Assembly (NCBI GenBank): GCA_900539835.1
Contig: UQDR01000002.1
Coordinates: 62,001-126,000, forward strand
Length of the DNA: 64,000 bases
Origin: an uncultured Ruminococcus sp.
Lineage (GTDB): Bacteria; Bacillota; Clostridia; Oscillospirales; Ruminococcaceae
Reading direction: 5' to 3'
A program made the translations under genes and the position numbers. Positions 18,187-26,756 of this stretch are shown here, piece by piece (positions within the stretch are counted from its first letter, which is position 1; each line of letters opens with the position of its first letter). Under the pieces are notes generated by a model. It was given only the letters and a program-made list of their open reading frames with translations, was not told the origin of the DNA and did no database searches.

Positions 18187-19215
18187 TTATCCAACAAGAC
18201 CTGAACGTTCAACACCTTCAATAAAATATCTCTGCAAGAATATGTACATTACAAGCAATGGAGAAATTGAAAGAATACATCCTGCTTCAAGCCAAACAAT
18301 AATCTGTCTGATGTTTACAGGCTGTCCGTTAAAGAGAGTCTGCTCCAGATTTTTATTTAAGTTTTTCAGCATCAATGCAATCGTTTCATTTTTAGAGAAG
18401 AATGATGATGAAACATAGAAGTCGTTCCAATACCACACGATTGAGAACAGGAAAACTGTAAGGAATGATGATTTAGCATTAGGAACCATTACGGTAATAT
18501 AAGTTCTAAGCGGTCCGCATCCATCAAGATATGCAGCATCCTCAAGTTCTTTCGGAAGTCCTCTGAAGAACTGTCTGAAGATAAAGATGAACAATCCGGC
18601 TTTGATTCCGTTAGCAAACAATGCAGGTAAATACATTGTAAATGATGAGTCAATCAATCCCTGAGCTCCGATTTCCATACCGAATGGATATCTATACTGT
18701 AGATACAATGGAATTGTTGTGATCTGAGGCGGTACGATAATCATAAATATTACTATACCGAATAAAAGACCTTTTCCTTTAAACTTAAATCTTGCAAAAC
18801 CATAACCGGTTAATGAACAAGTTACAACCTGCAAACACGAAGATATAAGGTTAAGTCTGATTGTATTCAGAAGCGTAGTATCAAACTTCATTACTTCCCA
18901 AACATCTTTAATATTTGACAAAGTAAAATTCTTTGGAAGCCAAACTACTGAAGGGTCGCTCATCTGCTCCGATGGTCTGAATGCAGTGGACAGCATGAAT
19001 ATGAGCGGATAAAGAATTACGAAACACAAGCCAAACAAGATCAAAAATCTAAAGATTGGCCATACCATACCTACCCATTTTTTATTACGGTTATATCTGA
19101 TTTGTTCCGGAGTAAGGTAATTTTCAAGACCTTCCTCTTTCATTCTTTTATAGCGGGCTTTAATAGCAGCCTTACGTTCTTTTTCGAACTGTTTTTCTTC
19201 TTTTTTAGTTGCCAC
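18187..19215 (-). CDS. sugar ABC transporter permease, MalG type (second pair)
   Basis: A 342-residue inner-membrane permease with a long charged cytoplasmic N-terminus (Lys/Glu-rich, about 60 residues) and six helices. The EAA loop that docks the ATPase reads ELEDAAYLDGCGPLRTY. It starts 12 bp after the preceding permease gene and ends the operon. It pairs with the MalF-type permease at 19,228-20,187. No ATPase gene is present in the operon; a shared MsmX-like ATPase is likely, as for many Firmicute sugar importers. Confidence 0.93.
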   Translation of the reverse strand: MATKKEEKQFEKERKAAIKARYKRMKEEGLENYLTPEQIRYNRNKKWVGMVWPIFRFLILFGLCFVILYPLIFMLSTAFRPSEQMSDPSVVWLPKNFTLSNIKDVWEVMKFDTTLLNTIRLNLISSCLQVVTCSLTGYGFARFKFKGKGLLFGIVIFMIIVPPQITTIPLYLQYRYPFGMEIGAQGLIDSSFTMYLPALFANGIKAGLFIFIFRQFFRGLPKELEDAAYLDGCGPLRTYITVMVPNAKSSFLTVFLFSIVWYWNDFYVSSSFFSKNETIALMLKNLNKNLEQTLFNGQPVNIRQIIVWLEAGCILSISPLLVMYIFLQRYFIEGVERSGLVG

Positions 19216-19227
19216 TTAACTCCCCCC

Positions 19228-20187
19228 TTATTCAACTTCGTAATAAACAAACTTATTAATCACAGCAACAACAATCGCCAGTACTATACCTACAATAAGG
19301 AAGTATGCCCATGCCATTGCGGCACTGTAGCCATGCTGCCAATCGCTCGCTTTTTGAAGCACTATTGTCATTACATCATTTGATGGATCAACAAATGAAT
19401 CAACGATAGTATAAACTAAGCTTGCAAGAATCATTGGACTGATATATGGTATTGTAATCTTCCAGAAATATTCCCAAGCAGTTGCACCCTCCATCTGGGC
19501 AGCTTCCTTAGCTGAGAAAGGAATATTCTGAAGAGCTGACAGGAACAGCAAAATCTGAATACCTGAATTCCACACCAAGTTAAAGATATCTGTGGTCAGC
19601 GAGTTTATCATTTCCGTCAGCGAATCACTTATGTTCATAATTCCCAAATAGTTTAAAAGCTGATCAACAAGATTAGTTTCAAACATGGTACTGAACTGTT
19701 CAGAACCACCTGCATATCCGCCTGTATCCATATTACCATTAATAATACTGATAACCGGACCTGTTGCAATGATTACCGGCAGGAAGAATACTGATCTTGC
19801 AAAAGTTCTTCCTTTAAATTTCTGATTAAGGATAACAGCGATGAAAATTGAGAATATCAAAATCAACGGTGTTCTTAATGCAGTATCTTTCAGCATTGCA
19901 ACCAATGCTTTGGAATATTCCTGATCGTGTCTGAATGCATCAACATAATTATGCAGACCAAAATTTGAAAGCGTAAGTCCGCCCACTGATATCTTTGTAT
20001 CATAAAATGAATAAATCAAAGATTTAATTAATGGGATAATAAAGAAGTAAATTGATCCAATTGCCCATATTGCGATAAAACCATAGCCATACATGGCTTT
20101 ACGCTGTTCATAAGGAAGTCTTATTCCCTTATGTTTAGGAGGCTTTGATACAGCTTTTGTGTCTGTAGCATTACTTGTTTTACTCAT
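19228..20187 (-). CDS. sugar ABC transporter permease, MalF type (second pair)
   Basis: A 319-residue permease with about six helices; the EAA loop reads SAKEAAQMEGATAWEYFW. A periplasm-facing insert follows the fourth helix region (about residues 150-200). The gene begins 4 bp after the DUF5696-like gene. Being separate from the first permease pair by three accessory genes, it may form a second transport channel that uses the same solute-binding protein, or a heteromeric one. Confidence 0.93.
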   Translation of the reverse strand: MSKTSNATDTKAVSKPPKHKGIRLPYEQRKAMYGYGFIAIWAIGSIYFFIIPLIKSLIYSFYDTKISVGGLTLSNFGLHNYVDAFRHDQEYSKALVAMLKDTALRTPLILIFSIFIAVILNQKFKGRTFARSVFFLPVIIATGPVISIINGNMDTGGYAGGSEQFSTMFETNLVDQLLNYLGIMNISDSLTEMINSLTTDIFNLVWNSGIQILLFLSALQNIPFSAKEAAQMEGATAWEYFWKITIPYISPMILASLVYTIVDSFVDPSNDVMTIVLQKASDWQHGYSAAMAWAYFLIVGIVLAIVVAVINKFVYYEVE

Positions 20188-20191
20188 ATGC

Positions 20192-22570
20192 TTACTTACC
20201 TCCTTCTATAGCGTCTGAAAGCTCGATAACTTTTCCGTCTACTGTTGCAGTTCCGGCAGACTTGTCAATTACGATCACTACATTTTCAGAATCCTTTGTG
20301 TATGTGGTTGTAATTATATTTTTGTCATCGCTTACTTCATATTTTGAAATAGTCATTCCTGCAACGCTTGAAAGCACCTCATTTGAGATCTTATACTGTT
20401 TTGAAGCAGATTCAAGCCATCCCTCATAATTTGAATAATACAAATCATCATACTCGGTATCCTTAAGCTCAGCAGCTTCTTCATAAGTCATATCATAATG
20501 AATTGCTGAACCTGAAGCAAGTGCAAGCAGGAATGTTTCATCTGAACTTGAGCTTGCATTTATCGGCTTAGTAGAGTATGGAACATATCCGTGAATTACC
20601 ATCTGATAGAATGGAATATCAAGGTCTGTTACATTATATCCGCTTGAATATACAGGAACATTTGTTATATGTGAAGCGTAAGGAATTATATAAGCATTGG
20701 CACTGTCAGCAAGAATGCTGCCCACTTCCTTAGAAGCTTTTTCATATCCTGCTATAATAGTCTCCATAGTCTTTTCCCTGCTGTAAGGATCTTTCTTAGA
20801 ATGGTCACTGACAAGCTTTGCGGAATAATCACCGAAGCCGATCGTCTTTAAACCATTATCCTTATAGCTTTCAGTCATCTCGTCAAAGATCTTGTTATAA
20901 ACGTTAGGAGCAATAAGCGCAGGTGAAACTCCCTTTTCTGCTACTCCGAATGCAGGGCTGTAAGAACTCTGTCTTGAATAAGCATTGGAAATTCTGATTG
21001 CCGTACTTGTCAAAGTCATATATCCAAGGCGGCCGGAATCCATCTTGAAGTTATTCATTGACGGGTAAACCTCTGCACCACTATTGTTAATGAAATCAAA
21101 GAACTCATCGTCACCGCCTAAAGTACCTGAAGGCTCAACTTCTGTAGATACTTCATTCTTAATTGACTCATTTGTCCAGTCGTTATAGTTAGCAACGATA
21201 TTTTCAATGCCATTGTTTTTAAGCTTATCAATTATCTCAGAAGCCTGACTAAAGCCGGTAATTTCTGTTTTCAAGCTAACCGGAACTCCGACAATAGATT
21301 TAGTTTTCATTACGCCGCCGAACAAATCTACATAGAAATTAGTCTTATCATCAGTTACCTTTGAAGTAAGTCCCTTTGCTTCAATAAGATAGTTTCTGTA
21401 AACCTCTGCACAGTCAGCATAATTTATGTCCTCATCTTTATCAAGCGGGAAATATTTAATGCCGAAACGCTTGCCCTTAATGTCGCCGTTCTTTTCAAAT
21501 ACAGTGATTTCATTTGAACGATCTCCGCCGCTCATATAGAAGCTGTCTGAACCTCTTGTTTCAAACTCAAAATAGCATGAGTTATAAGCCTGTTTGTTCT
21601 GACCGCTTACCTGTGCTTTAGCAGTAACATTAGCGTCACCGTCTGTTGCAACTGCAACAATTCCTGATTTTCCTGATACTGTTGCAAGAACCGGCAAATA
21701 AGCCTGTTCATTTACGTGTGGAGCATTGGACGGAACCGTCGTATAATCTCTTCCGTAAACCTGATGTGAATAAGAAGAATAGTTTGTTTTTCCGTTATTA
21801 TAGTTGATTACAGCACCGCTTCCGTCCGGAACAATCATATATCCTTCTGTTGGATTTCCATCAATATCTGTAGCGGAAACTGCACCAAACTGTGGGCAAA
21901 GCAAAATCTTTGTAAGGATTCGTCCGTCTACTGCGTTAGTATCCTTTTCCTCAATTTCGCTTGTGTCAGCATATACATACAAATTATCATCTTCAAGAAC
22001 ATAATGAACGACAAGCTTAACATTTATATCCTTATTGACATAATCGTATGTAATTGCTACTCCGTTTTCTTCTTTGTCATATTTTATTTTTGCCTTGCTT
22101 GAGTATGTAGGAGATGATTCACTTCTTTTTTCCTGACGAAGGTCGCCAACTCTGATTGCAAGGCTTGAAGCTATCTGTTTTCTAACAGCAGGCTTCATAG
22201 TTGAATTTTTAGATACATCAATGATTGTGTTATCTGACTGAACATTTATTGGTGATGTCCACCAATATTTCTTAGAAGATTTTACAAAAAGACAAAGTCT
22301 GTCGTTTTCTTCATCCGCATATAAAATGAAGTTATCATTAGAAGCTACTTCTTCACAGCTTTCAAGTGCAATTGCCTCTTCATCTGTAATAGGCTGAACT
22401 TCATCTTCATCATCTTCTTTTTGATCTGAAGTCTTTTCGGTTGTGCTTACTGACGCTGAATCGCTTTTGGTTTTATCGGCTGCGTCATCCGCTGCCATAG
22501 ATCCCAGAGGCATCAGCATTGTAAGAACTAACGCAAACACAATCGCTTTCTTATAAGTTTTGTTATGCAT
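20192..22570 (-). CDS. secreted DUF5696-like protein, possible glycoside hydrolase fold
   Basis: A 792-residue secreted protein with signal peptide (about 1-26, cleaved after MAA) and an acidic Ser/Asp linker to about residue 60. It looks like the DUF5696 group found beside sugar ABC genes. An N-terminal beta-rich part (about 80-390) precedes a barrel-like region with repeated beta-alpha units (NNGIENIVANYNDWTNE, NSGAEVYPSMNNF, GLKTIGFGDYSAKL), and a small C-terminal beta domain. That order resembles glycosidases with a mutarotase-like domain before a TIM barrel, but I cannot assign catalytic residues. It lies mid-operon, 24 bp after the YIP1 gene. Confidence 0.7.
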   Translation of the reverse strand: MHNKTYKKAIVFALVLTMLMPLGSMAADDAADKTKSDSASVSTTEKTSDQKEDDEDEVQPITDEEAIALESCEEVASNDNFILYADEENDRLCLFVKSSKKYWWTSPINVQSDNTIIDVSKNSTMKPAVRKQIASSLAIRVGDLRQEKRSESSPTYSSKAKIKYDKEENGVAITYDYVNKDINVKLVVHYVLEDDNLYVYADTSEIEEKDTNAVDGRILTKILLCPQFGAVSATDIDGNPTEGYMIVPDGSGAVINYNNGKTNYSSYSHQVYGRDYTTVPSNAPHVNEQAYLPVLATVSGKSGIVAVATDGDANVTAKAQVSGQNKQAYNSCYFEFETRGSDSFYMSGGDRSNEITVFEKNGDIKGKRFGIKYFPLDKDEDINYADCAEVYRNYLIEAKGLTSKVTDDKTNFYVDLFGGVMKTKSIVGVPVSLKTEITGFSQASEIIDKLKNNGIENIVANYNDWTNESIKNEVSTEVEPSGTLGGDDEFFDFINNSGAEVYPSMNNFKMDSGRLGYMTLTSTAIRISNAYSRQSSYSPAFGVAEKGVSPALIAPNVYNKIFDEMTESYKDNGLKTIGFGDYSAKLVSDHSKKDPYSREKTMETIIAGYEKASKEVGSILADSANAYIIPYASHITNVPVYSSGYNVTDLDIPFYQMVIHGYVPYSTKPINASSSSDETFLLALASGSAIHYDMTYEEAAELKDTEYDDLYYSNYEGWLESASKQYKISNEVLSSVAGMTISKYEVSDDKNIITTTYTKDSENVVIVIDKSAGTATVDGKVIELSDAIEGGK

Positions 22571-22594
22571 TTAATTTACACCACCGTTTCTAAT

Positions 22595-23224
22595 TTAGCC
22601 TCTGATTCTATATGCGACTTCTGTATAAATTGAGTATATAAATACATATACCTGCTGGAAAAGTGAAAGCAGCAAAATTGCAAGGAACAATATCAGCAGC
22701 ATTGCCACGATCGTCATTACCATTGAAAGTAAAGTCTTTCCAAATGTATACTGATGAACAGCTCTCATTGCCTGAATCATTAAGATTAATGACCAGCCAA
22801 GTCCTACATATTGAATAAACATTACCCAAATTGCTTCGTCCTGAACCAAGAAATTTGAGAACAAAACTGCAATATATGTACAGAAAATATACGGTACCAA
22901 AGCATATGCTGAATAAATACATATTTTCTTTAATGTACCCTCACCGTTAAACAGTGTACAAATTGCCCAGTTACCGATTACCCATGTAAAGAAGTAAACA
23001 AAGCTTTGTACGATCAATGGAATTACATTGAATATTTTATCATAGGACATATTAAACTGGAATCCCATTAATCTTCGCTGTGCAACCATTGCAATAAACA
23101 GTGCACAGACAATTATCAATGAAAGCTTGATTGAGCCTTGCTTTTTCCAGCGCAGATCTTCAAAGCCTTCTACCGGATGGAAAATAACATGCTTTAGCCA
23201 TCCAACCGTTGTAAATTCATACAT
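22595..23224 (-). CDS. YIP1-family membrane protein
   Basis: A 209-residue integral membrane protein with about five helices and the N-terminal amphipathic segment HPVEGFEDLRWKK typical of bacterial YIP1-domain proteins. Function in bacteria is unknown. Its gene starts one base after the stop of the NHL/TPR gene, implying translational coupling and probably a shared complex. YIP1, NHL-repeat and DUF5696 genes tend to occur together with sugar ABC genes in Clostridia; that is from memory of genome annotations and should be counted. Confidence 0.8.
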   Translation of the reverse strand: MYEFTTVGWLKHVIFHPVEGFEDLRWKKQGSIKLSLIIVCALFIAMVAQRRLMGFQFNMSYDKIFNVIPLIVQSFVYFFTWVIGNWAICTLFNGEGTLKKICIYSAYALVPYIFCTYIAVLFSNFLVQDEAIWVMFIQYVGLGWSLILMIQAMRAVHQYTFGKTLLSMVMTIVAMLLILFLAILLLSLFQQVYVFIYSIYTEVAYRIRG

Positions 23225-23225
23225 A

Positions 23226-24845
23226 CTATTTCCCCTCCTTGCCTGTATGAGCTTTAACTCTCATTTTTCTCTTTTTCAACAGCTTTCGGAGAACTATCAG
23301 TACGATAATCAAAGCAAGAACAATAACTATAATAAGAGTAAAGTTATCTCTCAGGAATTCCTCACGGGCATATTCAAAAGCCTTATCATAATCATCCTGA
23401 TCATAAGCGATCTTAAAGTATTTTAAAGCCTTTAAATATTCATCGTTATTAAGAGCGGCCTTGCCAAGTCCGATATAAGCAGTTGTATAACCGCCGTCTC
23501 TTGCAATAACTTCTTCCCAATCTTCTTTTGCTTCGGAATATTTACCCTGATCATAGAGATCAAATGCTCTATGAAGGATATTGCCGAAGGTTGTTTCTGT
23601 AAAAATCGTAATATCATTCTTCATACCGTCAATAACATAAACGTTATTTCCAAGTGCTTCAACGGCGTTAGGTGCCTGGAAGCTTCCTCTTTGGTTAGCA
23701 GAATTTTTATTACCGAAAATACAAATCAGATTACAAAGCTTATCATACTGGAATATACGTCCTGTATTATAATCAAGTACGTTTATAATGCCGTTATTGG
23801 AAACTACTATATCAGTAAGTGTCGGCGTAAAGTTTACATTTGATATCAAATTCTGAGTATCAGTAAGTATATCGCCGAACTCATATTCATTTCCGACCTC
23901 ATTGTCCCAGATATTATATCCAGCCGGATTAAGCTTCTTAACTGCGTCTGTTTCAGTAGCAGCCTCTGTTACTGTATAAATAAATCCGTCATCATCAATA
24001 TCAAAGTTTGCATATTCTGTCGGAACACTTCTCTGCATTCCTTCAATCTGGTCGTTTGAAGCAATTTTTCTCCAGAGCTTTTGAGCGATTACCGCTGCTG
24101 TTGCTTCAACACGGTTTGCTCCATAGAATCCGGTAAAGCTTCCGTCCTTTGAAAACTGAACTGAACCGGTATTTATAGATTTAACAACTGCGTAAACATT
24201 TTCAGCGTTATCAACAACGACCTTTGCAGGTTTAAATGTTTTTGAATCATACAATGCTGATTCAGGCTTAACATATTCCTGTACAAGTTCACATTCTGTA
24301 GGAGAAGTAACTTTAGCTTTTACAACACGTTCATTTTCTGTGTCTGCAATATAAAGCATCAAATCTCCTGTAATTGTACTTGTTCTTGCATATATACCTG
24401 TAGGAACATTGAATTTTGAAAGTCCTGTTGCTTCATCAACATTAATTTCACTGTTTCCCTTGACTCCATAATAACATCCAATAACCTGCATGTTTTCATC
24501 AAGTCTGAGAATACGGTGGTTATCAGTATCAGCCACCCAGAATTCTTTTCTTTCATCGTCAAGGAACAAATCCTTCGGATCGTTCATAACTACAGATGCG
24601 TCTTCACTTATAAACAAGGGGTCGCTTGGATCTGCAAGTTTTGAAAGACCCATTTCCTGTCCGGAAACCGTTTTACTTACTCTATAACCATTCTGGGAAG
24701 GAACCGTATCTCCCCATCTGTCATAGTTATAAGCGTTATATGGCTCATCTGCAAAAGCTTGAAATGTCATCATTGTCATTGCTGAGCATGCAGCCATTGT
24801 CAGAGTGAGCAGTCTTTTAAGAGATTTTTTCATTCTCGACACCAC
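23226..24845 (-). CDS. secreted NHL beta-propeller / TPR protein with C-terminal membrane helix
   Basis: A 539-residue protein: signal peptide (about 1-33), a beta-propeller of NHL-type repeats (about 80-410; examples FWVADTDNHRILRLD and MLYIADTENERVVKA), two or more TPR helices (about 430-495; YDQGKYSEAKEDWEEVI and AALNNDEYLKALKYFKIA), then a transmembrane helix near 505-525 and a basic tail. The topology puts propeller and TPR outside the cell. GTG 24845 follows AGGTGA; ATG 24833 is an alternative. It probably acts as a scaffold for the transporter or its secreted partners; this is inference. Confidence 0.85.
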   Translation of the reverse strand: MVSRMKKSLKRLLTLTMAACSAMTMMTFQAFADEPYNAYNYDRWGDTVPSQNGYRVSKTVSGQEMGLSKLADPSDPLFISEDASVVMNDPKDLFLDDERKEFWVADTDNHRILRLDENMQVIGCYYGVKGNSEINVDEATGLSKFNVPTGIYARTSTITGDLMLYIADTENERVVKAKVTSPTECELVQEYVKPESALYDSKTFKPAKVVVDNAENVYAVVKSINTGSVQFSKDGSFTGFYGANRVEATAAVIAQKLWRKIASNDQIEGMQRSVPTEYANFDIDDDGFIYTVTEAATETDAVKKLNPAGYNIWDNEVGNEYEFGDILTDTQNLISNVNFTPTLTDIVVSNNGIINVLDYNTGRIFQYDKLCNLICIFGNKNSANQRGSFQAPNAVEALGNNVYVIDGMKNDITIFTETTFGNILHRAFDLYDQGKYSEAKEDWEEVIARDGGYTTAYIGLGKAALNNDEYLKALKYFKIAYDQDDYDKAFEYAREEFLRDNFTLIIVIVLALIIVLIVLRKLLKKRKMRVKAHTGKEGK

Positions 24846-24886
24846 TTATCACCTATTTCCTTTTCAAATTTTAAACTGTTCACCGA

Positions 24887-25783
24887 TTAATCCTTAATAC
24901 CTGAGTGAGCCATGGTTTCCATAACGTTACCCTGTGCGATAAGGAATACAACCAGCGGCGGAATTAAGAGCAATACAGCTGATGCAAAAGTTACACCCTG
25001 ACGTGCAAGACCGATCTGTGCGATCTGCTGTACTATAGTCGGCAAAGTCTTGAGCTCTTCGGAGTATACGAACGCACCGGCCTGATAATTCCATGCACCC
25101 TGAAAAGCAAATATGATAAGCGTCATTAATGCAGGCTTCGAGTTAGGAACAACTATCTGCCAGCATATTCTGAACAAGCCTGCACCGTCAACCTTAGCAG
25201 CCTCGATCATTGAATCATGAATTGTTGACATGCTCTGACGCATGAGGAACAATCCCATTGCTGTAGAAATGTTCGGCAAAATAATAACCCAATATGTATC
25301 AATCATATGAAGCTTAGCCATTACAAGGAACTGCATGATATAAGTTGCATTTGATGAGAACAAAAGAGATGTTACAATAATTGAGTTAATTGCCTTACAG
25401 CCCGGGAATCTGCACTTTGAAAGTGAGAACGCTGCACAGCAGCATACAAACAAGTTGAAAACGCAAATTACAATTGTTGTAAACACGCTGTTGAAAACAT
25501 ACCTTGAGAAAGGCACCCACATACTTGCTGCGACCTTAAACAAATCTGAGAAGTTTCTTGATGTTGGACTAAGTACATAAAGCTTCGGCGGGAATACGAA
25601 CAGCTCTTCAACAGGTTTTAATGACTGTATTACTGAATAATAAATTGGAAAGATCATAAACACGCCTAAAAGCGCTAAAAATATAAATATACAAATATCT
25701 CCGCCTAAGGATCCGTTTATTTTCTTATGCTTATCTCTTACCTTAAGCTTTTCTATATCCTTCTTCTTTTTCTTTTTTGCCAT
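24887..25783 (-). CDS. sugar ABC transporter permease, MalG type (first pair)
   Basis: A 298-residue permease with a Lys-rich N-terminus and six helices; the EAA loop reads DSMIEAAKVDGAGLFRI. It follows its MalF-type partner by 16 bp. GGAGG lies upstream of the ATG. This pair directly follows the solute-binding protein, the usual order for carbohydrate (CUT1) importers. Confidence 0.94.
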   Translation of the reverse strand: MAKKKKKKDIEKLKVRDKHKKINGSLGGDICIFIFLALLGVFMIFPIYYSVIQSLKPVEELFVFPPKLYVLSPTSRNFSDLFKVAASMWVPFSRYVFNSVFTTIVICVFNLFVCCCAAFSLSKCRFPGCKAINSIIVTSLLFSSNATYIMQFLVMAKLHMIDTYWVIILPNISTAMGLFLMRQSMSTIHDSMIEAAKVDGAGLFRICWQIVVPNSKPALMTLIIFAFQGAWNYQAGAFVYSEELKTLPTIVQQIAQIGLARQGVTFASAVLLLIPPLVVFLIAQGNVMETMAHSGIKD

Positions 25784-25799
25784 TTCGTAAACTCACCTC

Positions 25800-26741
25800 C
25801 TAATCAAGATACTTGCCTAACAGCCAGTTAACTGCCTTATTGGCAAGCAGCATCGCAACAAACAAAACGAAACATATTGCAGAAGCATATCCCATTTCAT
25901 AACGTGTATTACCATAGTCAGCAGCATGGTTCATGATTGTATGTGCTGCATAGTCTGTTGACGGAAGACCAACAAGGTTCTGTCCAACAATACCTACTGT
26001 AAATGATGTTGAGATCTGCATTACAGCTGCGAACAGAAGCTGAGGACCCATAGATGGGATTGTGATGGTAAACAGCTCCTGCCATCTGTTCTTGATACCT
26101 TCGATAGCACCGGCTTCATACATTGACTTATCAATGTTCTGGAAACCTGCACGGATTGCAAGGAATCCTGCACCCATTGAGATCCAGAGCTGTACAATGA
26201 TTACTACTGCGAGTATATAGTCCTTATCAGTAAGGAACTGAACAGGTTCGTTAAACAAACCTATATCCATCATTATAGCATTTATATAACCATATGAGTC
26301 ACCTGAAAGAATCAGCTGCCATGTTACATAAACTGATGTTGTCATTGAAGGAGCGTAGAAAACAAACGTAAAGAATGTTTTCAGGAATGGATGCATCTCA
26401 TTTATCAGCCACGCAATAATAAAGCTGAGAATATATGAGAACGGTCCTGTAAATATTGCAAATATCAAAGTATTTTTAACCGCAATCATAAATACATCGT
26501 CGTTTAGAAACAGTGTATAAAAGTTTGAAAGTCCTACCCATTTAGGTGCTTGAACCATATTAAAGTTTGTAAAGCCCATAGGGAGTGACATACATACCGG
26601 TACAAGAGTGAAAACAATGAACAACGCCATAAACGGTACAAGAAGACCATAGGCACCTTTGTTTACTTTCATCAAATGCCAGGTATATGCCCATTTCCCC
26701 TGTTTTATTATAGGGGCATTTGAATTAGTGCTTTTTGCCAT
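25800..26741 (-). CDS. sugar ABC transporter permease, MalF type (first pair)
   Basis: A 313-residue permease with six helices and the EAA loop KSMYEAGAIEGIKNRWQELF. It starts 15 bp after the solute-binding protein gene. The family imports oligosaccharides in the CUT1 class together with a MalG-type partner and a separate ATPase. Confidence 0.94.
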   Translation of the reverse strand: MAKSTNSNAPIIKQGKWAYTWHLMKVNKGAYGLLVPFMALFIVFTLVPVCMSLPMGFTNFNMVQAPKWVGLSNFYTLFLNDDVFMIAVKNTLIFAIFTGPFSYILSFIIAWLINEMHPFLKTFFTFVFYAPSMTTSVYVTWQLILSGDSYGYINAIMMDIGLFNEPVQFLTDKDYILAVVIIVQLWISMGAGFLAIRAGFQNIDKSMYEAGAIEGIKNRWQELFTITIPSMGPQLLFAAVMQISTSFTVGIVGQNLVGLPSTDYAAHTIMNHAADYGNTRYEMGYASAICFVLFVAMLLANKAVNWLLGKYLD

Positions 26742-26756
26742 TATTTACTCCCCTCC

